A DNA stretch of 34,255 bases from a virus, in IMG/VR virus record IMGVR_UViG_3300042261_000361, positions 1 to 34,255 of that record; one strand, written 5' to 3'. Every line of letters starts with the position of its first letter. The stretch's first letter is position 1. Position numbers and translations under genes: made by a program. Under the pieces are notes generated by a model. The model saw only the letters and a list, made by a program, of their open reading frames with translations. It was not told the DNA's origin and searched no databases. This document shows, piece after piece, positions 7,311 through 14,359 of the stretch.

Positions 7311-8564
7311 ATGACGGTCGCTGCTCTCCTGGCTGGTGTCGATGCTGCCCGATGGGCTGGCGTCACGCTCCTGACTCGCTCAGGCGACTCGACCGTGATC
7401 CCAGCGGTGGCGGCGATGCATGACGGCGGGCACTACCCCGACGCCGTGTCGTTCCTCAATGGGTGGTCTACGGCTCGGTCGCTAGAGAGCCAGATGACCG
7501 CGCAATGGACTGCAGCCGGTGGGGCTGGCACGCTGACAGCAGGCATCGACACGTCCGGCCGGGTGTATGTCAGCCTCTCTGGAGGCGGTGCCGGTACGTT
7601 CCAGGTTACGCCTGGCACGTCGGACCCGTGGGGATGGGGTGGCGTCGTTACCAGCTCTCCATCGGGCACATCAGAGCGAGCGACCGCCACGGGCCTCTGG
7701 CAGCGCGGAACTGCCTACCTTGACAGCTCGACACGGTTCGTCATCGCAAAGGGCGCCGTGTCCATCCAGGCCGCCATCTACGGTGGCACGCACCAGGGCA
7801 TCCCAACGGTGTTCCTGGCTCCTGGCGAGGCAGACGCGGATGCGGTCACCAGCTGTCTGGAGGACTGGGACAACGACGCACGAGACTCAGTCAGTCGCCG
7901 CATCAGATGGTGCATTGACGGTAATGGTCGCGTCGTGAACTCCTGGCCATCCGCGACCGGATGGACGCCGACCTGGGCCGATGTGGACATGATGCGGTGG
8001 CTCGGGTTCACCGGCTTGGAGCTACCGATTACCGCCAATCAGGTCACCAGCATCACGGCCACGTACTCCGCCCCCTGCAGCCTGGTGATGCGGTCCGGCG
8101 TCGAGGTCGCGGACCGGTCCACGGAGTCGACTGGCTCAGCGCTGGATCTCGCGTCCGGCCGAGTCTCTGGACGGATGGTCTCGACCTGGCGAGAGCTGAC
8201 CATCTCGGCCCAGCTCTCAGGTGGAGTCGGGGTGCGAGAGTCCGAGAGTGGGTACGCCGACGAGGAGATGGTCTATCAGGCCCGCGTCGCTCCGCATCTG
8301 TGGCCTGGTGCGCGGGTGACGCTCTTGCCCCAGTGGGGCGATCCGCGCGTCGGGTATGCCCTGGCCGAGCAGGTCGAGGCAGGCGTGGACCCGATAGCCC
8401 AGAGCGAGCTCATCCGCTCGGATGTGGGTGGCATCATCGGGCGGCAACGCTGCCAGATGGCCACCGGTGCCGATCGACGCACGACCACGGCATATGCGAC
8501 TGGGGCTCCTCGCGTAGTCACCCGGATCGGCGCCGTCCTGCGGAGGCTGCCGCTTGGCCAATAA
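7311..8564 (+). CDS. Tail tip protein, possible distal tail protein
   Basis: A 417-residue beta-rich protein starting at ATG 7311, two bases after the tape measure stop. It is rich in Thr, Ser, Gly and Trp, with many short strands and a conserved-looking 'WPSATGWTPTWADVDMMRWLGF' area (about residues 211-232). The gene after the tape measure normally encodes the distal tail (Dit) or a comparable baseplate ring protein. No known Dit motif could be confirmed by eye, so only the structural location is reasonably supported. The end overlaps the next gene by 11 bases. Confidence 0.5.
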   Translation: MTVAALLAGVDAARWAGVTLLTRSGDSTVIPAVAAMHDGGHYPDAVSFLNGWSTARSLESQMTAQWTAAGGAGTLTAGIDTSGRVYVSLSGGGAGTFQVTPGTSDPWGWGGVVTSSPSGTSERATATGLWQRGTAYLDSSTRFVIAKGAVSIQAAIYGGTHQGIPTVFLAPGEADADAVTSCLEDWDNDARDSVSRRIRWCIDGNGRVVNSWPSATGWTPTWADVDMMRWLGFTGLELPITANQVTSITATYSAPCSLVMRSGVEVADRSTESTGSALDLASGRVSGRMVSTWRELTISAQLSGGVGVRESESGYADEEMVYQARVAPHLWPGARVTLLPQWGDPRVGYALAEQVEAGVDPIAQSELIRSDVGGIIGRQRCQMATGADRRTTTAYATGAPRVVTRIGAVLRRLPLGQ

Positions 8565-9642
8565 CGTCCCTCTCTCGCTGCCAGTGCCTGACGTAGGGCT
8601 GCTCCTGGCCGGTCAGTCGCTCGACTCGCAGTCCATCGAACCGCTCGGCCAGGCCGTCAACTGGCTCGCCGCACATCTCGGCTCAGCGACACCTCGCATC
8701 CTGCAGCTATACCCGGCCGAGGGGACATCGCGGCCAGGGGCCAGCATCTGCCAATACACGTCACTCGCGCAGCAGCAGGTCTCCGAGTGGCGCATCCCGG
8801 CGACTCGCGGCGCATCGTCCGTGGAATGCTACCTCTACTGCGTCTCGACCTCGTCGACCTCGACCGTGCGGTGGGACTCGGTCACGCAGGGCGACTCGGT
8901 GACTACGTTCCTCTCGACGTCCTGGACCCTGGTGCAGGCGACGCTGGACGTCGACACCTCGGCCGGATACGAGACGGTGAGGATGTACCTCGACGCCGGT
9001 GCAGCTCCTGCCACCATCCAGGTTGGAGCGGTAATGGTCATGGTCGAGCCCGCCGCGTCGCTGCCGTCTACCTCCTGGGTCGTTCCATTCGACGAGGACG
9101 AGCTGGCGATCGGCGAGTCGCTCAATGCAGAGCAGGGGCGCCGCATCTGCGACGACCTGGCGACGATGCGGGCCGATGCTCCGCACGTCTACTGGTCCTG
9201 GTCTAGCTTCGCCCACGAGGCCACCACGGACCCGCAGTCTCGCTACATGGTCGCCTGGCCACACTGCATGACCGCCCTGGTCTGGGCGGACACGCAGCGC
9301 GAGGAGTGGGACCTTACGATCCATGCCAGAGTCCAGCAGGGCGCATCCGCTCAGACGGTGACCATCCATGCCCATGTCGGCGCCGCAGGCCCGTATCAGC
9401 GCAGCGTGACTCTGCAGGTGCCAGCTGGTGCGGCTCAGGTATGGGTGACAGGCAGCATCCGACTCCCCAACCATCGGCGCGTCGCGCGCAACATGCCTGC
9501 CGGGTGGGAGACCATCATGCTCACAGTCTGGCCAGAGCCCTCGGCTGCTGACGCCGTGGATGAGTGGACACGACTTCAGGGTGAACCACCGTCTGCTCTG
9601 TCGAGCCGGTCGCTGATGTCCCTCTGCGTCTGGGGCGTGTGA
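8554..9642 (+). CDS. Tail-associated structural protein, unknown
   Basis: A 362-residue protein. The start is a TTG at 8554, chosen because GGAGG at 8542-8546 lies seven bases upstream and no ATG is available nearby. The sequence is rich in Thr, Ser, Val and Trp with predicted beta strands, and the middle contains 'SWVVPFDEDELAIGESLNAE', where a new helical section starts. Two beta halves around this point suggest carbohydrate-binding-like or jelly-roll domains, but no family was recognised. Its place among tail-tip genes supports a virion role. Confidence 0.5.
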   Translation: MANNVPLSLPVPDVGLLLAGQSLDSQSIEPLGQAVNWLAAHLGSATPRILQLYPAEGTSRPGASICQYTSLAQQQVSEWRIPATRGASSVECYLYCVSTSSTSTVRWDSVTQGDSVTTFLSTSWTLVQATLDVDTSAGYETVRMYLDAGAAPATIQVGAVMVMVEPAASLPSTSWVVPFDEDELAIGESLNAEQGRRICDDLATMRADAPHVYWSWSSFAHEATTDPQSRYMVAWPHCMTALVWADTQREEWDLTIHARVQQGASAQTVTIHAHVGAAGPYQRSVTLQVPAGAAQVWVTGSIRLPNHRRVARNMPAGWETIMLTVWPEPSAADAVDEWTRLQGEPPSALSSRSLMSLCVWGV

Positions 9643-10277
9643 TGGGGTCGCCGGTCTCGCCGCTCTGGGCTCCTCCATCTGCGTCGTCGGTCGTCGCATG
9701 GCAGCCAGTGACAGCGCGTCAGCTGGTCACGATGGCCAACGCGCTCAACCATCTGTCAGGTATCCAGGCCCGAGGTTTCGCGCCTGGGTCGGTCTACCAG
9801 CGCGCATCGTACGCAGCTGCGTCGTCTGACGACGTGGGCTATCGACTGTCCGAGCCGCCGAACGTCGTAGATTGCGTCTGCCCATACTGGGTGCCCCCCG
9901 GCGTCGAGCTCCTACACCTGGTCCTCATCGTGCTCTCGGATCCTGACCCTGGCTCGCCTGGCAATACGTCGATCACCGTGACCATCGAGGACCAGAGTGG
10001 GGCCTCGGTCGATGACGGGTGCATCTGGCAATACTCGACAGGCACGCTGCCAGGTAGTGCCGTGCAGGCGACTGACGAGCGCGTACTGCGTCCATACGTC
10101 ATCGAGAGTGGCACTCGGTTCGCCAGCCTCGATCCTACGGCTGGCAGCCCGACGCCGCCCAGGCGGCTCTCTGTGGCCGGCAAGGGATCATCCATCGTGC
10201 TCGTCCGAGTCGCGGGCAATAACGCAGCGCTCGTCGGACTGCACATCATCCCATTGCCGCCGGAGTCCATCGCATGA
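9642..10277 (+). CDS. Tail-associated structural protein, unknown
   Basis: A 211-residue protein. ATG 9642 shares its A with the previous stop (TGATG); a GTG at 9639 would give a GTGA overlap and one extra residue. After a helical N-terminal stretch ('WQPVTARQLVTMANALNHL') the rest is beta-rich with Pro/Ser/Thr loops. No family recognised. The gene forms a tight run with the tail-tip genes on both sides and overlaps the next start as ATGA, so it is probably a tail-tip accessory protein. Confidence 0.5.
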   Translation: MGSPVSPLWAPPSASSVVAWQPVTARQLVTMANALNHLSGIQARGFAPGSVYQRASYAAASSDDVGYRLSEPPNVVDCVCPYWVPPGVELLHLVLIVLSDPDPGSPGNTSITVTIEDQSGASVDDGCIWQYSTGTLPGSAVQATDERVLRPYVIESGTRFASLDPTAGSPTPPRRLSVAGKGSSIVLVRVAGNNAALVGLHIIPLPPESIA

Positions 10278-13261
10278 CCTGGGCATTGCTCGACCGTCGG
10301 CCAGTAGCATGGTGCGTCCAGATCGCAGGGGTCCCGTATCGGTTCTGCTCATCGGCCAGCCCAGGGAATGACGTGCTCTATGGCCGGCTCTATGACTACA
10401 CCGGGGCGGTCGCTCAGTACCCGGTCGACCTGCTGGACGCAGTGCTCGACATCGGACCCATCGACGGGCAGCTGGACGACGTGGCTCCCGTCGCGTCACA
10501 GAGTCCGGTCGAGATCCGGATCATTGCGCGAGACGCTCGCAGAGCTGATACCGGTGCACGTGTGCATCCGCTGGAGTCTCTGCTGCGGGTGGCGGGGCAC
10601 TCCTCCGCTACGCAGTCCGTCCGGCTGCTCGTCCCTGCGGCGCACAGCTCAGCCGGATCGGGTCCTGAGGACATCCAGGTGGATCGAGACGTCTCTTCGT
10701 GGACGACTCCAGGCCCGATCCACATCGGGCAGGAGGTGCTCTGGGCGACTGCGACCAGCTCTGTCGGCGGCTACTGGTTCGTGGGCTGCACTCGGGGTGC
10801 CGACCTCTGGTCGACCCAGGCCCACGACGTCGAGCCGGTCTACGGCGAGCAGCCATGGGTGACGAGCGAGGTCACCACCTGGCGCGGCAGAGCGGCCTCC
10901 ATCTGGGTCTCTGCGCTCGGCAGCGACGGTCAGCCCCTGGGGTGGGTGCAGTACTGGCGCGGCCTAGTCGACTCGGCGCCAGCCTACGATGGCCGCACGA
11001 TCACCCTACGTCTCTCGGCTCTCACTGCGGTGATGAGCTATCGGCTCGGGGTCGGCGCGATGGCGAGGACGACACGTAGCGTGCTCGGGTGCCACCGGCT
11101 GGACCGGGGATGCGCCGATGTGCTCGACTGGCAGGTCTCCACGGACCGACGCATCGTGCTCAGGGTGACCGCAGCCAACGTCGTCACCGGTGCCGTAACG
11201 CTCGACGCCGAGTCTCAGGCATACATGGCCGGCGTGACCGGTGTCCGCCAGACGGTGGTCACCTATGAGGCCGGCCAGCGGACCAATGTGCAGCCGGTCG
11301 GCTACACGGCTCCTGACCTGCTGCTGCCGGTAGGCTCTCAGGTACTCGCTGATATTGCCGCCAACCTGGGCACGGTAGACCAGCTGCAACTCGTCGGAGA
11401 GGTATCGTACCGGTCACCTCTGCGCCTATTCGACCCGTCATCGGATCACGAGGTCGTCGCGTGGCCTGACCGCCTGCTCGACGTCCTTAACGAGCCTCAG
11501 GCATGGCAGGAGGTGGTGGCCTGCTGGGCTGACCCGTCATCCGGTGGCCTGCAGTCACGGCCGTACGAGGCCCGACTGGCTCGGTCAGTCGATGCCTGGG
11601 ACCTGTGGGCGTATGCCCTGGACGACTCCGACCTGCAACGAGCCTGGATCACCTGGGTGCGCGGTGGCCGGTCCTGCCGTGCAGGCTGGCTCATCGGAGA
11701 GACTGCAGACCAGGTGCGCCGAGACCGAGAGCCCCGAGCGCAGCTCATCAGGGAGCCCGACGCATTCACCGTGCGCGGCGTGCGTAATGCCGCGCCAGCA
11801 CAGAACCACTACACCCACGATGGCCCAGCCTGGTGGTGGTACCAGACCGGAGAGCCATACATCGGCCCATTCGAGGCGGACGTCTACAGCGGCAGCGGAA
11901 CCGCGCAGCTGCTGGAGCTGACTGGGAGCGGAGATCCTAAGCGGATCTGGGTCATCGGCTCCACCTCTGCGTTGAACCCCGTCACTGGGGATCTGGTCTA
12001 CTGGTATGAGGTCCGAGACCCGGAGAGTGCGCCTAACATCATCCTCCTCGAGGACGACCCGCCGCTCTCGGCCCAGGTGGTCGCAGCCGCGTATGGTGCC
12101 GATCCGATGGAGTACCTTCTGTCCCTACTCCTGAGCGGCGTCGGCAATGGCGACAACGGCCTCGAAGACACATTGCCCATCGGCGCCAACCTGCCAGGGA
12201 ACGCCATCGACGGCACGTCGTTCCGGTCGCTGACAGCTCCAGCGCCGCTCCTGGGGCAGAGGTACGAGGCGGTCCGGGGCAAGAGCATCACGGACCAGAC
12301 CACCGGCCTGGTGCTCTCATGTGGAGCGCAGGTCGCGCAGGTCTATCACCACACGGACACCTGGCGGGTGGGCCTGGTCACGATGGCGGCGGCAGACGCA
12401 ACCCAGGTCGCGCTCGACATCTCGGACTCGGATATGATCGTGCCTGCTGGCCGAGATCCAGTCCAGACCATCTACGATGGTCGAACCGTCCGGTCGTACG
12501 TCGTGCGGCTCAACTACAGAGCCAACGTGCAGTCGGATGAGCCCGAGGAGATCCAGGTCAACACGAGCACCGAGCGCAACGATTCCGGTGCGGACTCTGG
12601 GCAGCCGCTAGTTCTCGATCTGCCAGGCGTCCAGATCGCCTCAGCAGGCGGCCGAGCAGCAGCGGCGGCCGAGCTCGTCAGCGACATCCGGTCGCGCGTC
12701 GGGGCTCCTCGCCTGCGGTGGGTACTGACCATCCGAGCAGATCTCGACGGCGCCATGACCATTAGCCTCGGATCTACTGTGCGCCTGACGTCCGAGTACG
12801 CGCTCGGTATCGACCCGACGACCACGGCCGCCGATACCCTGTGCCGAGTCGTCGGCATGCGTCGAGACCTGCAGGAGGGCACGCTGAGGCTGGAGCTGCG
12901 TCCCTATCCTGGCGTCGCTGGTGGCTGGGCTCAGTCGGCGACGGTGCTGTCTACTCCGACGCTGACGCAGGTCGTGATCCAGCCTGACGACTACAGCGCA
13001 GCCGACATCGAGCTGTTCTCGATTGGAGACGTGGTCACTGTCTACACCCCCGGCGCCTGGTCGGCACGAACGCAGCTGACCATCACCAGCATGATCGCGG
13101 CGAGCAACATCATCGGATTCAGCGGGCCCCACGGTGCTGCACCTGGGGACATCATCCATGCAGCGAGCTACTCGGCATCGGTGGCGGCGCAGCGAGGGCA
13201 GGCATACCTTGCGGATGATGGCGTGCTAGGGGTCGCCGATGACGGACAGGTCATCGCCTGA
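10274..13261 (+). CDS. Large tail tip / central hub protein
   Basis: A 995-residue protein, the largest in the genome, starting at ATG 10274 (ATGA overlap). The N-terminal 300 residues are beta-rich, with a two-Cys element around residues 274-282 ('GCHRLDRGC') that recalls the C-x(6-10)-C segment of phage BR0599-type tail proteins. The C-terminal part has repeated beta elements ('IGDVVTVYTPGAW' and similar) that look like barrel or fibronectin-like folds. Size and position after the tape measure and smaller tip proteins suit a tail hub or tip attachment protein, which binds the host or opens the tube. Family membership is inferred, not proven. Confidence 0.5.
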   Translation: MTWALLDRRPVAWCVQIAGVPYRFCSSASPGNDVLYGRLYDYTGAVAQYPVDLLDAVLDIGPIDGQLDDVAPVASQSPVEIRIIARDARRADTGARVHPLESLLRVAGHSSATQSVRLLVPAAHSSAGSGPEDIQVDRDVSSWTTPGPIHIGQEVLWATATSSVGGYWFVGCTRGADLWSTQAHDVEPVYGEQPWVTSEVTTWRGRAASIWVSALGSDGQPLGWVQYWRGLVDSAPAYDGRTITLRLSALTAVMSYRLGVGAMARTTRSVLGCHRLDRGCADVLDWQVSTDRRIVLRVTAANVVTGAVTLDAESQAYMAGVTGVRQTVVTYEAGQRTNVQPVGYTAPDLLLPVGSQVLADIAANLGTVDQLQLVGEVSYRSPLRLFDPSSDHEVVAWPDRLLDVLNEPQAWQEVVACWADPSSGGLQSRPYEARLARSVDAWDLWAYALDDSDLQRAWITWVRGGRSCRAGWLIGETADQVRRDREPRAQLIREPDAFTVRGVRNAAPAQNHYTHDGPAWWWYQTGEPYIGPFEADVYSGSGTAQLLELTGSGDPKRIWVIGSTSALNPVTGDLVYWYEVRDPESAPNIILLEDDPPLSAQVVAAAYGADPMEYLLSLLLSGVGNGDNGLEDTLPIGANLPGNAIDGTSFRSLTAPAPLLGQRYEAVRGKSITDQTTGLVLSCGAQVAQVYHHTDTWRVGLVTMAAADATQVALDISDSDMIVPAGRDPVQTIYDGRTVRSYVVRLNYRANVQSDEPEEIQVNTSTERNDSGADSGQPLVLDLPGVQIASAGGRAAAAAELVSDIRSRVGAPRLRWVLTIRADLDGAMTISLGSTVRLTSEYALGIDPTTTAADTLCRVVGMRRDLQEGTLRLELRPYPGVAGGWAQSATVLSTPTLTQVVIQPDDYSAADIELFSIGDVVTVYTPGAWSARTQLTITSMIAASNIIGFSGPHGAAPGDIIHAASYSASVAAQRGQAYLADDGVLGVADDGQVIA

Positions 13262-13294
13262 TGCGTGTGACGGTCTCGCGTGGTACGGTGGGCC

Positions 13295-13501
13295 ATGCAC
13301 ACGGACGCAAGCGCCACCTGGACCGCACTCGGACTGGCCGCACGGCACGCCCTCTGGCGGCTGTATGCGACCCAGGAGCCGCCGGGTCTGCAGGTGTCTG
13401 AGGTGCTCGCTCGCCATGGGTGCATTCGGCCATGCGGGCGCGTCTGGGAGCTGACCCCGTGGGGCCGTGATGTGGTCCTCTATGCCCTGGAGTCGTGCTG
13501 A
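13295..13501 (+). CDS. Small protein of unknown function, possible winged helix
   Basis: A 68-residue protein. I chose ATG 13295; GTG at 13280 is in frame and would add five residues. The sequence is two helices followed by 'VLARHGCIRPCGRVWELTPWGRDVV', where the 'LTPWGRDVV' end resembles the wing of winged-helix domains ('LTPxGRxxx'). It lies between the tail hub and the endolysin, and its stop overlaps the endolysin start (TGATG). Function unknown. Confidence 0.45.
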   Translation: MHTDASATWTALGLAARHALWRLYATQEPPGLQVSEVLARHGCIRPCGRVWELTPWGRDVVLYALESC

Positions 13502-13980
13502 TGCGAGTCTCGCCACACTTCACGGTCCACGAGCTGACTAACGGTCGAGGCTGGTGGAGCGTCGACCCGGCCGGGGAACTGGCCAGGTATGAGCGCCTGG
13601 CGGTGGAGATGCTCGAACCGATCCGGCTGCTGCTCGGCGTGCCGATGGCGGTGCTCTCGGGCGCCCGTCCGGCCGAGCACAACGACGGTGGCCGAGCCTC
13701 GTCGATGCACCTGCCACCGGTCCAGCGGGCGGCCCCCCAGCTGCGCTACATGGCACGACCACCGGCTGATCGAGGAGCCGCGTGCGACTTCGTGGCGGTC
13801 GGGCTGCAGTGCGATGCCGTATTCCGCACCATCGACGCTGCGATGAAGGCTGGCGATCTGCCGCATGGCGGGCTGTTCTGGTATGCCTCGACGCCTGGCC
13901 AGTCGCCTGGCGGTCGATTCGTGCACGTTGACAACCGTGGCACGCTGGCCCGTGAGCGTGCTCTCACTCCTCCGAGGTGA
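13501..13980 (+). CDS. Endolysin, peptidase M15-like (D-Ala-D-Ala carboxypeptidase fold)
   Basis: A 159-residue protein starting at ATG 13501. The N-terminus 'SPHFTVHELT' is typical of phage M15 peptidases. The zinc site can be read as His70 ('SSMH'), Asp96 ('ACDF') and His142 ('FVHVD'), after 'VLSGARPAEHN', which matches the 'SGYR/SGAR' element of the family. It would cut peptide cross-links in host peptidoglycan at lysis, or locally at entry. The gap between the first His and the Asp is 25 residues, whereas family members usually have a His-x6-Asp spacing, so there is an insertion of about 19 residues at the active site. No signal peptide is visible. Confidence 0.78.
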   Translation: MRVSPHFTVHELTNGRGWWSVDPAGELARYERLAVEMLEPIRLLLGVPMAVLSGARPAEHNDGGRASSMHLPPVQRAAPQLRYMARPPADRGAACDFVAVGLQCDAVFRTIDAAMKAGDLPHGGLFWYASTPGQSPGGRFVHVDNRGTLARERALTPPR

Positions 13981-13983
13981 ACC

Positions 13984-14352
13984 ATGCCGTCGTCGATCCC
14001 TGACATCTCAGGCTCGGAGTGCGCTGCGCTCCCGCCGATCACACTCGCCACCACGGACTGGGCGGTGAAGTCGTCATCCGATTTCGCCAGCTTCAGCTCT
14101 GGCGCATCGCTCGTCGCTGGTCGGCATCTCGTGTCCCTGATCGTGCGTAACTCGTCCGCGTCTGGCTCGATCTGGATCTCTGGTCGATCTGACCTCACGA
14201 CGGAGGCGCCTGAGTCCGTCGCTGGTGCCGTCGAGGTGCTGTATGGTGAGGTGCTGACGCTCGGCCTCTACGGAGCCCAGGCGCAGCACATCGCCTATTG
14301 CGGCGACGTCGGTAGTACCATCAGCATCATCGCCACCTTCTTCCCGTACTGA
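13984..14352 (+). CDS. Small beta-rich protein, unknown
   Basis: A 122-residue protein starting at ATG 13984 with GAGGTGA just upstream. It is Ser/Ala-rich with alternating short strands and ends in 'STISIIATFFPY'. Located directly ahead of the tail fibre gene, it may be a small virion protein, for example a fibre anchor or a beta-sandwich decoration. No family was recognised and there are no membrane segments. Confidence 0.5.
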   Translation: MPSSIPDISGSECAALPPITLATTDWAVKSSSDFASFSSGASLVAGRHLVSLIVRNSSASGSIWISGRSDLTTEAPESVAGAVEVLYGEVLTLGLYGAQAQHIAYCGDVGSTISIIATFFPY

Positions 14353-14359
14353 GGCCACC

